Made by a program: the position numbers and the translations under genes. A stretch of DNA of 64,000 nt, from positions 144,234,941 through 144,298,940 of the forward strand of contig NC_090320.1 of assembly GCF_040869045.1 (NCBI RefSeq), written 5' to 3'. This document shows, one piece after another, positions 11,393 to 21,815 of the stretch (position 1 is its first letter; every line of letters starts with the position of its first letter). The notes under the pieces are model-generated. The model did not search any database. It saw only the letters and a list, made by a program, of their open reading frames with translations, and had not been told where the DNA came from. Source of the DNA: Eurosta solidaginis. Lineage: Eukaryota; Arthropoda; Insecta; Diptera; Tephritidae.

Positions 11393-11621
11393 ACTGCGCC
11401 TACGCAACTGCAATCAATCACAATGTACGAGGCAATGGACGCAGTCGAATGTGCTGAATGTTGTGTTGTTTATTATTGTTATTGTTTTAGTCACAATTAA
11501 ATGATATTTTAATGTGTGTAATTATACAACTTAATGTAAGTGAAATACTGATGAATGTTGTTTGTTGTGAAAATATTAATAATTGTCATTTTTGTTTTAT
11601 GTTTTATGTTAAATAAACCAG

Positions 11622-11664
11622 TCTCCCTGAAGAAGATGTAGAAAATATCGAAACGCGTAGGAGA
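11622..11664 (+). ncRNA. Hammerhead-ribozyme-like motif at the PLE-1 3' end
   Basis: The order of parts matches a type I hammerhead: stem I strand TCTCC (11622-11626), core CTGAAGA (11627-11633), a helix GATGT/ATATC closed by AGAAA, core GAAA (11650-11653), then CGCGTA with GTA as possible cleavage triplet, and GGAGA (11660-11664) able to pair with TCTCC. One extra A separates the first core from stem II. Hammerheads are established in Penelope-like elements; activity of this one is inference, and the extra base may weaken it. Confidence 0.5.
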
Positions 11665-11704
11665 ACAAGAAAAAGTTTGTTTTTGTCTTTCCCTAACGGC
11701 CTTA

Positions 11705-11856
11705 AAGCTATGAAAATCAAAATATTGAAACAATTTCAATTTTAGGCACCTTAAAAACAAACTTGATTGCATATAATTTTTTAATACCGCATACTTTACA
11801 TATAGTTAACGACCATTTTAATATATACCTTCAGACGGAATATTCGGAAAAGACTT
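11705..11856 (+). pseudogene. Protease segment of the 412-like element, upstream half
   Basis: Open codons read LGTLKTNLIAYNFLIPHTL and, after a 2-base slip, PSDGIFGKDF, the C-terminal landmark of gypsy-type aspartic proteases. The frame ends exactly where the BEL/Pao element begins and resumes after it with FLKLSKCIINYASITI at 17851. This junction shows that the two parts were once contiguous and fixes the borders of the insertion to the base. Confidence 0.75.
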
Positions 11857-12346
11857 TGTTGAGCTACTAAGCCTTTTTAGCAGCTATACAAAATCAAGTA
11901 AAAGACCGATTCCGATTTGCACTAATTTATTTCAGCAAAGTTATACAACGAATGACTTAAGAACTATTTTGCGTTTATATTTCCTAATTTACGATGATTC
12001 CAATTACAAAAGAATGTGTCCCAAAACTGTTTTTATATATTCTTAAACAATTGTTTTTTTGGAGCTCTAAGTAAATGCATTCCATCCCATATATTGCATG
12101 TGTGGATATACACACATTACGCACATAAATATTTATGCGCCTAATTGTTTTGCATTTAACGTACCTATGTTCATATGTTTCTACAATAGGTTTGTGTGTT
12201 ACTAGTGAGGGAATAGGAAAATATGCAAAAAGGTTATCGCACGTATGTACATAAGTTTAAATTGTAATAGTTAAATTAGGGTGGTTCTAAAATTTTTGAC
12301 TTCAGTATGTGAATATATTCTATTGATTTTCAATGTCGGCTGCTGC
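11857..12346 (+). repeat. Left inverted terminal repeat of the BEL/Pao-type element
   Basis: 490 bp that match the reverse complement of 17359-17850 with only about eight differences visible by eye. The outer end is TGTTGAGC. The inner end stops at ATGTCGGCTGCTGC; read on the minus strand this edge encodes the last residues of the polyprotein (AAADIENQ and stop). Confidence 0.92.
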
Positions 12347-12865
12347 TCCGAACATCCCCCTCCCCGTTGAAAGGTTAGGGCTTTCAACAGAATCATTTAC
12401 TGGAAGGACGCACAGCTTATGCACTGCTCGACGAGTTGTACCAGTAGATGTACGCAGGACTGCCACTCGCACTACCCCATCTTCTCCATGTATTACTTCG
12501 ATTACGCGTGCTAAGGGCCACCTTAAGGGTGGCGAGTTTTCCTCCTTTAGACAAACGATGTCACCGACTTTAATGTTGGCCTGAGGTGTACGCCATTTGG
12601 AGCGTTGTTGAAGAAGAGTTAGATACTCGCGAGACCACCGCTTCCAAAAAACTTGTTGTATGTATGTTGCGCGCTGCCATCGGCCAAGTCGATTATAGTT
12701 TAAACTTGTAATGTCTGGTTCAGGAAGAGCTGTCATCGGACCGCTGATTAAAAAATGGCCTGGTGTTACACATCTAGATCTTCTGGATTTTCTGAAAGAG
12801 GTACTAGAGGACGCGAATTAATTATAGCGGATATTTGACATACCAATGTACGCAATTCATCGAAG
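12320..12865 (-). pseudogene. BEL/Pao integrase C-terminal region
   Basis: From 12736 down, 138 codons read through LNYNRLGRWQRATYIQQVFW, KVGDIVCLKEENSPPLRWPL and VVRVAVLRTSTGTTRRAV, the characteristic C-terminus of Pao-family integrases (DUF5641-like). It ends GMFGAAADIENQ, whose final codons lie in the left inverted repeat. The preceding part (12780-12960), which contains the expected Glu region (FGGLWEAAVKTAK), is in another frame. Two single-base shifts, near 12775 and 12950, separate the pieces. Confidence 0.85.
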
Positions 12866-14575
12866 TCAAGCATGAATGAGCCAATGGAACGGTAAAAATG
12901 CTGTTTTGCTGTTTTTACGGCCGCTTCCCACAAACCGCCGAAGTGTGGAGAGCGAGGTGAAATTATCGCTGAGGACTAAGTTTCGCAGCTCGCGGAGCTC
13001 ATTCTTGGCACCTACGAAGTTTGTGGCGTTATCCGACCAGATACAGCTTGGGATGCCCCGGGTAGCGATAAATCGTTTTAGTGCATCAATGAATGCACCA
13101 GTTGACAGGTCTCTTACCAACTCCATCCAGACAGCCTTTGTGGCGAAACATATAAATACGCTAACATAACATTTTTGATGCGAATTGTTGCGTACTTCAG
13201 ACTTGTAATAAAGCGGGCCGCAGTAGTCTACACCAGTAACTATGAAAGGGCGTGAAGCCTGAATGCGCTCTTTAGGTAGGTCACCCATTATGTGCTGGAC
13301 GAGTCGTGGCCTAGACCTGCAGCAAATGATGCATTTCTGAAGAACTCGTGAGACGGTTTTGCGTCCACTTATTGGCCAGAACTGCATACGAATGAAGGCA
13401 AGCAAGGCTTGCGGGCCTGCGTGATGATGTTTTCGATGAAAGTATGTGATTATTGAATTTGTAAGTGGATGGGCTTTTGGTAGAATACATGGGTGGCGCG
13501 ATTCAAAACTGAGCAACGAATTTTTCAATCTACCGCCTACGCGAATCACTCCGAAGTCATCAAGAAATGGTGATAGCGAAATAATATTGCTGGAAGTCGC
13601 GACGCATTTATTGGCTTGCAATGCGGTGTACTCGGGCCAAAGTTGCGCTCTTTGCACTATGCGAACGAGCAATTGTGTACCCTTTCGAATATCCGCAGCC
13701 GTGAGCTGGGATGACTTTGGCGCTTGTTTAATATTTAGGAATTTGCTGACATATCCGAAAATCCGCTGCATTGTCGTGAACGAATTGATGTATTTGAAGG
13801 ACAGCGTAATGTCAATGCGATTATTTTCGACAAGCAATACCTTTTTCCGAACCTCAGGAAGTTTTGGTTGGGAAGCGCACATGCGTGGCCAGCTCTTCTC
13901 TGTTTCTTGTAAAAAGGGTGGGCCGTGCATCCAAAGTTTTGAAATTAGAAGTTCCTTCGGCGTAGCTCCTTTGGATAAAATATCAGCGGGGTTCATTGCT
14001 GAAGGAACATAGTGCCACTGCATGCCTTCTGTCAATTGCTGTATGGTGGAAATTCGGTTCGCCACAAAGACATTGAACTTCGATGGTTCTTCTTGCAGCC
14101 ACGATAGCACGGTTGAAGAATCTGACCAGCAATGAAAAGAACAGTTAAAAATCTTCATTTTTGTAAACTCACCCACAAGCTGTGAGAGCAATGTAGCAGC
14201 GCAGAGTTCCAACTTGGGTACGGTAATGGTTTTCAGGGGTGAGACCCGGGCCTTTGAACACAAAAGGTGCACTTGGAAGCTGTCATCCTTGATTGATCGA
14301 ATGTAAGTACAGGCACCGTAGGCTTCAAGGCTTGCATCGCAAAATGCATGAATTTCGGTGATGGCCTCAGGCTGCAAAATATAACGAGGAAATGATAAAT
14401 GTTGCATTTCTGCAAACCCGTTGCAGAAATCGGACCAGGCAGTAACTAACGATTGTGGTAAACTCTCGTCCCATTCAAGCTTGTCTCTCCACATACGTTG
14501 AAGAAGAATCTTTGCCCTGGTTAGGGTTGGGCCCATTAGTCCAAGTGGGTCGTAGCACCGAGCTAGAGTAGACAA
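12866..14575 (-). pseudogene. BEL/Pao RT C-terminus, RNase H region and integrase core
   Basis: These 569 codons start at the STLARCYDPLGLMGP landmark that follows the RT palm in BEL/Pao. They run through an RNase H-like region (IHAFCDASLEAYGACTYI, KLELCAATLLSQLV, CWSDSSTVLSWLQ, FVANRISTIQ). The integrase zinc region follows (HRKHHHAGPQALLAFIR ... CIICCR). The catalytic core then shows its first two Asp residues in TGVDYCGPLYYKS and IWSDNATNFVGAK. The third acidic residue is past a frameshift near 12950. Frame entry at the N-terminus is through a shift in a seven-base A run near 14593. Confidence 0.88.
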
Positions 14576-15035
14576 AGCAGAGCGCTTGGAGTTTTTTTCC
14601 TAAATCTTGTTGCGGTGTGAAAGAGAATAGTAGGCTGTCCTTAATCGGGTTCCAAATTAAACCCAATGTTTTGGTGATGTTGCTGCCATCATCGAACTTC
14701 AGAAAACTTTCTTTGTCTTCATCTGGAATTTCACAAAGAATGTCGGTATTATTCGAACACCACTTACGCAGCTTGAAGCTTCCTTGCGCAAGGAGACTGG
14801 CTGTCTGTAACTTGATATTGCGGACTTCTTCCACGGAATCACCACCAGATATCATGTCATCTACGTAGAAATCTCGAAGCAAAGTTTTTGCACCAATAGG
14901 ATAAGTCGAGGATTCGTCAGTTGCGAGTTGATGCATCGCTCTTATTGCCAGAAATGCAGCAGGTTTGGTTCCGTACGTTACGGTATCCAGCTTATAAATC
15001 TGGAATTCTTCAAGCGGAGATTCCCGCCATAATAT
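14576..15035 (-). pseudogene. BEL/Pao RT palm with YVDD
   Basis: The same frame as the upstream 778-codon block continues past a TGA at 15036-15038 into ILWRESPLEEFQIYKLDTV, then TYGTKPAAFLAIRAMHQLA and the catalytic RDFYVDDMISGG. The catalytic Asp pair is intact. The frame is lost near 14593 at a homopolymer A run, where the downstream frame begins. One nonsense and one homopolymer slip are the only lesions in the RT. Confidence 0.88.
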
Positions 15036-17372
15036 TCACTGGAGCATGTTATCCGGAGGGGTGACGCGGACACACCGATACATTTTGCAAATGTCACCAG
15101 TAAGTGCTATAGGAAATGTGCGAAATCTGATTAAAATGTTAAATAATTTTTCTTGAATGGTTGGACCTGCCATGAGCAAGTCGTTCAATGAGAAACCAGA
15201 AGTAGTAGCCGCTGAGGCATCGAAGACCACTCTAAGTTTTGTGGTGCTACTGCTATCTTTGATGACGCAGTGATGCGGTAAGAAATATTTGCATTTGTGA
15301 AAACTATCGTTAGAGACTAAAGACATGTGATTAAGGTCAATATATTCCTTAATGAACTTACTATATTCTGTCTTAAGGTCAGGGTTTCGAGCGAATTTCC
15401 TTTCAAGACCTTCGAAGCGTTGACGCGATCTCAAATAAGAATTTCCAAGTACCTCCGGATTCTGTTTGAGGGGCAGACGAACCGAGTATTCGCCTAATGG
15501 TAAACGCGAATAATTCTGTTGAAAGTGTGCTTCACAAACGATGTCTTCCTGAGTGGCTTTGGATATGGGTTCGAAGTTTGTCTCAACTTCCCAAAATCGT
15601 CGCACTAGATCATCAAGTTTTGAGTCAAGGATGGTGTTGTTTGAAGATTTCTGCTGTCCAATAAAGGATGATAGTTTTGGAGCGCGTTGCCCTCCACCAG
15701 ACAACACCCATCCGAAGAGAGTCTTTTGGAGCAGAGGTAAGCCGGGCGCCAAGCGTATCTGCCCCACACAGAGTAAGTCGAAGAATAGGCCTGCTCCGAT
15801 GAGCAGATCAATGCGTTCTGATAAGTGGAACCCCGGATCAGCTAGTTGAATGTTAGATGGAATGTTCCACTCACTGGTGCTTACGAAGCACCCAGGCTGA
15901 TTGTCGGTGATGGTGCGCACCACAACTGCTGTGATATTTGTTGAGAACTCTGATATTCGCGACCTTAGTAGGAGCTCCACTGAATAGCCTTCCGTTGAGA
16001 AGTTGGCATCTCCGATGCCGGAGACTGTAACCGAAGATTTTGTCTTCAGCAGTTGAAGTTGGTTTACGAAGCGAGATGTGATAAAATGTAGTTGGGAGCC
16101 AGAATCCAAAAGCGCACGGCAGGGCACGAAAGATCCAGCGCGATTTTTTATGAGAACGACGGCAGTAGTAAGAAGCACAGAATCAGACGGAGAAACCGAG
16201 GCATGGGGCAAGGCAGATATCGACGCAGTCATGGCATTGGATTGGCGTGTAACTGGCGGCGAAGACTTGATTTGACCATCAGTTGACGACACTGTTGAGC
16301 GGTTCAGGTGCAAGAGAGTATGGTGTTTGCACTGGAAATTGCGGCAGGTACCGGATTTGCAGTCCCGCAGTTGATGACCGCGCTTCAGACAGTTTATACA
16401 AAGAGCGAGCTTTTTAACTTCTTTAAGTCGTAAGTTCGGAGATAAATTTGCGCAGCGTTGGCAGCTATAAATTGCGTGATCGACCGACTCACAAAACACA
16501 CAAGAACTTGTTGAGCCCTTTGACGCAACGAAGGATTTCTTTTGGTTTGTACTTACACCTTTGTTCGGTTTCACGACCTGACCAGTATGTACCTGAGTGG
16601 CATGCTCAACATTCTCGAGTGTTCTACAGCGCTTTTCCAAAAAGGCAGCCAGCTGTTCCCATGAAGGTAATTCGCTAACAGAAGAGTTCTCCTCCCATTT
16701 AGCTTGTGTTGTTTTGTCGAGCTTCTGAAGTATCAAGTAAATGATGATGCAATCTGATATTTGCCCGTTGGTTGCCAGTGACTGCAATGCTCGTAAATGC
16801 GCAGTTACCTTGTCTGTCAACTCTCGAAGTTTGATTGCGTTGGAATCTGCCTTGTCCATCCCGAATATCTCCCTGATGTGTGCCTGAAAGATAAGACGTT
16901 TGTTATCGAAACGCTTGTGTAAGAGCTTTAAAGCGATTTTGTAATTGGAATCACTTATCTCTAGTGAGCGCACGGTGTCGAGGGCAGCGCCGCTCAAACA
17001 CGACCGCAGATGCTGCAATTTGTCGATGTTGGTGAGGTCGCTATCTTTGTCGATGATTGAGGTGAACATAGATTTGAAATTTGTCCACTCAGTATAAGCG
17101 CCGCTAAATTTTGGTAGTGTTAACCGTGGTAAGCGGGAACTATTGGCATTAACAATGATAGATTGCCCCTCGCTGGAGTTCATCTTAAGCGTGGAACAAT
17201 GTTGCGGGACACTACGTTTGCCAATCTCCCTCTGTATAGTTGCTCTTAGGTTGATTAAGGCGGTGTCGAAATTGGCTGGCAAGTCACTGCTGATAGATTC
17301 GGGCGCCAATCGAACTTCGAGAGTTGACAGACAAGGCAACTGCGCATTTACGAGCATTGCAGCAGCCGACAT
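15036..17372 (-). CDS. BEL/Pao gag-protease-RT N-terminal polyprotein (778 codons, ends at a nonsense)
   Basis: The ATG at 17372 is the last bases of the right inverted repeat; the first residues are MSAAAMLVN. Residues about 85-230 form a DUF1759-type gag (LPRLTLPKFSGAYTEWTNFK, LQHLRSCLSGAALDTVRSL). Residues about 290-360 hold Cys/His clusters (CVFCESVDH, CINCLKRGHQLRDC). Residues about 420-560 are the DUF1758-type aspartic protease, with active-site ALLDSGSQLHFIT and later LLIGAGLFFDLL. From about 640 the RT begins (KCKYFLPHHCVIK, TKLRVVFDAS, LTGDICKMYR). It is uninterrupted up to the TGA. Length and domain order are normal for BEL/Pao. Confidence 0.9.
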   Translation of the reverse strand: MSAAAMLVNAQLPCLSTLEVRLAPESISSDLPANFDTALINLRATIQREIGKRSVPQHCSTLKMNSSEGQSIIVNANSSRLPRLTLPKFSGAYTEWTNFKSMFTSIIDKDSDLTNIDKLQHLRSCLSGAALDTVRSLEISDSNYKIALKLLHKRFDNKRLIFQAHIREIFGMDKADSNAIKLRELTDKVTAHLRALQSLATNGQISDCIIIYLILQKLDKTTQAKWEENSSVSELPSWEQLAAFLEKRCRTLENVEHATQVHTGQVVKPNKGVSTNQKKSFVASKGSTSSCVFCESVDHAIYSCQRCANLSPNLRLKEVKKLALCINCLKRGHQLRDCKSGTCRNFQCKHHTLLHLNRSTVSSTDGQIKSSPPVTRQSNAMTASISALPHASVSPSDSVLLTTAVVLIKNRAGSFVPCRALLDSGSQLHFITSRFVNQLQLLKTKSSVTVSGIGDANFSTEGYSVELLLRSRISEFSTNITAVVVRTITDNQPGCFVSTSEWNIPSNIQLADPGFHLSERIDLLIGAGLFFDLLCVGQIRLAPGLPLLQKTLFGWVLSGGGQRAPKLSSFIGQQKSSNNTILDSKLDDLVRRFWEVETNFEPISKATQEDIVCEAHFQQNYSRLPLGEYSVRLPLKQNPEVLGNSYLRSRQRFEGLERKFARNPDLKTEYSKFIKEYIDLNHMSLVSNDSFHKCKYFLPHHCVIKDSSSTTKLRVVFDASAATTSGFSLNDLLMAGPTIQEKLFNILIRFRTFPIALTGDICKMYRCVRVTPPDNMLQ

Positions 17373-17850
17373 TGAAAATCAATAGAATATATTCACATAC
17401 TGAAGTCAAAAATTTTAGAACCACCCTAATTTAACTATTACAATTTAAACTTATGTACATACGTGCGATAACCTTTTTGCATATTTTCCTATTCCCTCAT
17501 TAGTAACACACAAACCTATTGTAGAAACATATGAACATAGGTACGTTAAATGCAAAACAATTAGGCGCATAAATATTTATGTGTGTAATGTGTGTATATC
17601 CACACATGCAATATATGGGATGGAATGCATTTACTTAGAGCTCCAAAAAAAACAATTGTTTAAGAATATATAAAAACAGTTTTGGGACAAATTCTTTTGT
17701 AATTGGAATCATCGTAAATTATGAAATATAAACGCAAAATAGTTCTTAAGTCATTCGTTGTATAACTTTGCTGAAATAAAGTAGTGCAAATCGGAATTGC
17801 GTCTTTTACTTGATTTTGTATAGCTGCTAAAAAGGCTTAGTAGCTCAACA
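17359..17850 (-). repeat. Right inverted terminal repeat of the BEL/Pao-type element
   Basis: The mirror partner of 11857-12346. Read inward on the minus strand it runs from TGTTGAGC to the gag ATG (17370-17372) with no gap for a primer-binding site. It should contain the promoter. A TATATAAAAACAG-like AT stretch is near 17667-17680, but no start site can be assigned. Confidence 0.92.
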
Positions 17851-17855
17851 GACTT

Positions 17856-20226
17856 TTTAAAATTAAGTAAATGCATAATTAATTATGCAAGCATAACTAT
17901 TAATACCGGCTTAAAAAATCTAAATATTCAAATTTTACACGGCACAAGTACCGATTATTTAGTTATTCCTCAAAGATACGAAGTTTATCGTTCATTTAAA
18001 TTACCAAAATGCGACAATCCTGTTTTTGTAGACTCACAGGAAATCTGTAGTGAAGTTTTTACGGGTTGACACAAATAATCCAGTTATAAAAATTTTAAAT
18101 GTTACTGACGAACTAAAACATGTCAACAATTGCAATATCGTAACAGAAGATATCACCAACAACAATGTCTACAAAATCAATGAAACTTCTAAAGATCAAA
18201 AACGCTTAGAGGAATTAACGAAAATTTTGAAAAATCAAATGCCAGGTTATGCTCAAAAACAGTTGCTAGATTTACGTTTAAAATATGCCGACGTATTCGC
18301 TTTAAAAACTGATCGTATGACTTGAAATAACTTTTACGAACAAAAACTACGTTTAACTGATAAAAATCCAGTATATATAAAAAATTATCGTTTTCCATAT
18401 ACACAACGCGAAGAAATTAATAAACAAGTCGAAAATTTAATGCGAAATGATTTGATAGAACCCAACTTTTCGAATTACAACAGTCCTTTAATTTTGGTAC
18501 CGAAAAAGGGTTCCTACAGGCCAAAAGTCTTATCGTGTGTGCGTTGATTTCAGAGCAGTCAACAAAAAGCTTATAGCAGACAAATTTCCATTGCCACGTG
18601 TAGACGACATACTCGACAATCTTGGCAGAGCCAAATACTTTTCAACTTTATATTTTTTTCTGGTTTTCACCAAATACCAATTTATGTCAATTCTAGAGAC
18701 GTAACATCTTTCAGTACAGATCGAGGAGGTTTTCGTTGGAAAGTGTTACTTTTTGGCTTAAATATAGCACCAAACGCTTTTTCACGTAAGATGTCATTAG
18801 CATTTTCAGGCATTTCGCCAAATAAAGCTTTTATGTAAATTAACGATGTTATCGTCATCGGTTGTACCGAAGCACATCTCCTCAAAAATTTGGAAAAAGT
18901 TTTCGAATTTAAAGTTAAATCCCAACAAATGCAATTTCCTTCGTTCCGAAATAACTGTTCTAGACCATAAATGTCCCTCGAAGGGCCTGCTGCCAGATGA
19001 CTCAAAAATAGAGGCAATTAAAAAATACACTAAGCTTGAAGACAAAGATGGTGTTAGGCGATTCGCAAATTATTATAGGCGTTTTATACCTAACTTCGCG
19101 TCATTGGCAGCCCCTTTAAATCGTCTAAATCGGAAAAAAAGTTTAATTTGTTTGGGATGATGCTTACGAAAATGCTTTCGAAAAACTAAGATTTTCGTTA
19201 ATGTCTCCTCAACTTTTACAATACCCTGATTTTTCAAAAGAATTTATTATCATTGCAGATGCTTCTAAGAGTAGTTGTGGCGCTATATTAAGCCAAAAAC
19301 ATGGAGATAATGATTTACCGATTTGCTTTGCATCAAACTCTTTCAATAAAGCCGAACAGAAAAACGCAATCATATAATTAGAACTTTTAGCAATACATTT
19401 TGCTATTAAACATTTTCGGCCGTATGTTTACGGTACACATTTCACGGTAAAATCAGACCATTGACCATTAGGTTATCTATTTAAATGAAAGATCCTTCCT
19501 CGAAACTCTCTAGAATCAAATTGGATTTATCAGAATACAAGTTTACAATTGAATATATTAAAGGAAAATCCAATGTTGTGGCTGATGCACTTTCGCGTAT
19601 AAGTATAGACGAAACTAAAGATTCGACAAATCACGTTTTAGCCGTTAAAACGCGATCACAAACTAAACAACAAGAATTACAAAACGAAAAAATAAGTTTA
19701 AATGATACGACTTCTAACGATAATAAAGTACAAGTTTATGATAAATTTTCATACGATTTTTCAAAAAAGATATCGCGAGTAAAATCATCTATGCAATATA
19801 ATAAAAAAAGGAGATCTCCAATTTACAAATTTATGTGCATTTAAAACATAAAAAATATAATTTACTTAATCTCGTGACTGATAACGAAATAACAAATTTA
19901 GATGAGTTACTTTCGAGGCTTGAAAAAGCAACCGAAAATCATATTAAAGAGTTAGAATGGCCAAAAAACGATATATTTTTCAATAATTTTTCTATTACGA
20001 ATTTTAAAATCCGCAGAAATGAAATTTTGAAATCATTACAAATAATATTGACGGACCCTGTAGAGACCGCAACAGACAATGAACAGAGGCAAAAACTTAT
20101 GACAATTTATCACGAAGACCCACTGTTAGGCGGTCATTGCGGTACAAAAAGGTTATATGCCAAATTACGAACTAAATATTACTGGAAAAGCATGACACGT
20201 GATACAGCGAAATTTTTAAATAAAAT
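17856..20226 (+). pseudogene. 412-like pol: protease end, RT, RNase H, integrase N-terminus
   Basis: The frame continues from the protease through LSKCIINYASITINTG to a linker, then the RT: VYIKNYRFPYTQREEINKQV, NSPLILVPKKG (about 18478-18510), YRVCVDFRAVNKKL, and FKVLLFGLN-type codons at 18730-18770. Spacer and RNase H follow (PDFSKEFIIIADASKSS at about 19225-19275, then a segment ending [11 protein letters not shown] at 19569-19602), and the integrase zinc region (GGHCGTKRLYAKLRTKYYWKSM at about 20126-20195). Many stops and frameshifts occur; for example the RT catalytic box region near 18835 is damaged (an INDVIVIG-like stretch). Clearly dead, and older than the elements inserted in it. 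Confidence 0.8.
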
Positions 20227-20239
20227 AATTTTAAACAAA

Positions 20240-20643
20240 ATTTTTAAGTTAAACGGTTTTATCGAAAACAATACTTACATGAAGTAATAATAATACTAAA
20301 AGCTAGAAAATAATTAGGTAGGTCCTAGGTACTAGTCATCACACTCCTCATCAATCTAGGGCGTTGATCAGACAATTAAATAAAAGCGTTGGGCGCGTAA
20401 AATTTCTAAAACTGTGAGGCGTAGCAAAACCTGATTATGGTTCAGTTGGTCTTATATATAACTATCAATAGAAATTTGACGCGTCCGACGCTTTTATTTA
20501 ATTGTCTGATCAACGCCCTAGATTGATGCGCAGTGTGATGACTAGTACCTACGACCTACCTAATCATTTTCTAGCTTTTAGTATTATTTTTACTTCAAGT
20601 AAGTATTGTTTTCAATAAAACCGTTTAACTTAAAATTTTTTTT
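20240..20643. repeat. Foldback: two 170-bp inverted arms
   Basis: The left arm (about 20242-20405) and right arm (about 20478-20640) are near-perfect reverse complements; for example AGACAATTAAATAAAAGCG on the left is mirrored by CGCTTTTATTTAATTGTCT on the right. The centre is about 70 bp of unrelated sequence. Large cruciform potential. Confidence 0.9.
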
Positions 20644-20879
20644 TATTATTTTATTTTAAAGTTTTTAGTCTTTATTTAATTGTCCATTATTTCTCATTCT
20701 ATTTAGTTCATTTAGTGACTCATTATTACAAGGACTCTTTCCTGACAATTTGTTACAATCTAAATCCTCAATACATAAACCTTCCAAAGACTTTACTCGA
20801 CTATGCGGCACGTATGCCCGTCCATCCTCCAACTCCAAAATATTTTGATGTCACCTCTACCGGACTGTATGTAATATTT

Positions 20880-21815
20880 GTTCCAAATATGAGCCAAATC
20901 GGGCATCATAGGTCGCTTTCTATTCATGTATGTATTGTGTGTTCCAAATATGGACCAAATCGTACCACAAATACGATTTTTTTGAATATCTCGAAAGTTT
21001 GTGTCACCTTTTTATAGGTCGCTTTCTATTCTCGTATGTATTATGTGTTCCAAATATGGATCAAATTGGACCACAAAGACGATTTTTTTGAATATCTCGA
21101 TCTTTGCGCCACCTAGCGCGATTTTTTTTTTATAGGTCGCTTTCTATTCTTGTATGTATTATGTGTTCAAATTGAGCCAAATCAGACAACAAAAAGATTT
21201 TTGTGAATATCTCGATCCTTGCGCCACCTAGTGGCAATTTTTTTATAGGTCGCTTTTTATTTTTGTGTGTATTATGTGTTCCAAATATGAGCCAAATCGG
21301 ACCACAAATGCGATTTTTGAATATCTCGATCCTTGCGCCACCTATCGACGATTGTTTCATGGGTCGCTTTTTATTCTTGTGTGTACTATGTGTTCCAAAT
21401 ATGAGCCAAATCGGACCACAAATACGATTTTTGAATATCTCGATCCTTGCGCCTCCTAGCGGCGATTTTTTATGGGTCGCTTTTTATTTTTGTATGTATT
21501 ATGTGTTCCAAATATGAGCCAAATCGGACCACAAATACGATTTTTGAATATCTCAATCCTTGCGCCACCTAGCGGCGATTTTTTCATGGGTCGCTTTTTA
21601 TTCTTGTATGTATTATGTGTTCCAAATATGAGCCAAATTGGATCACAAATACGATTTTTGAATATCTCGATCCTTGCGCCTCCTAGCGGCGAATTTTTTT
21701 CATAGGTCGCTTTCTATTCTTGTATGTATTATGTGTGCCAAATATGAGCCAAATCGGACCACAAATAGGATTTTTGTGAATATATCGATCCTTCCGCCAC
21801 CTAGCGGCGATTTTT
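20880..21815. repeat. Minisatellite, about nine units of 112-117 bp
   Basis: The anchor TTCCAAATATG(A/G) recurs near 20881, 20941, 21048, 21281, 21391, 21507 and 21620, with degenerate forms near 21165 and 21737. Each unit carries GAATATCTCGATCCTTGCG and GCCACCTAGCGGCGA. One left unit is half length. Open reading frames across it are periodic artefacts. Confidence 0.92.

Larger units (their letters stand above)
9004..11700 (+). mobile_element. Penelope-like element (PLE-1), 5' truncated, with nested SINE
   Basis: It encodes the two signature domains of Penelope-like elements in order: a telomerase-related RT, and a GIY-YIG endonuclease at the C-terminus. It sits inside the 412-like element between gag and protease. 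The left boundary is near 8990-9010 and the right boundary near 11690-11710, where the protease frame resumes. No target-site duplication was found by eye. Confidence 0.85.
11857..17850 (-). mobile_element. BEL/Pao-type retroelement bounded by long inverted terminal repeats
   Basis: This 5,994-bp unit is flanked by a perfect 5-bp duplication GACTT (11852-11856 and 17851-17855), typical of retroviral-type integrase. Both ends begin TGTTGAGCTACTAAGCC reading inward, so the terminal repeats (11857-12346 and 17359-17850) are inverted and not direct. The interior, on the minus strand, encodes a complete set of BEL/Pao domains: gag, zinc knuckles, DUF1758-type protease, RT, RNase H region and integrase. 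No direct LTR and no recognisable primer-binding site or polypurine tract were seen. It lies within the protease gene of the 412-like element. Confidence 0.88.

Noticed and set aside
11857..12346. Interpretation of the BEL/Pao end repeats as two unrelated MITE insertions
   Set aside because: A single GACTT duplication at the outermost ends and continuous coding up to and into the inner edges of both repeats make independent insertions unlikely.
20880..21815. Regular repeats that might suggest a CRISPR array or a tandem protein
   Set aside because: Units are about 115 bp with no short repeat/unique spacer alternation, and the frames translate to the same periodic peptide. It is a minisatellite in eukaryotic DNA.
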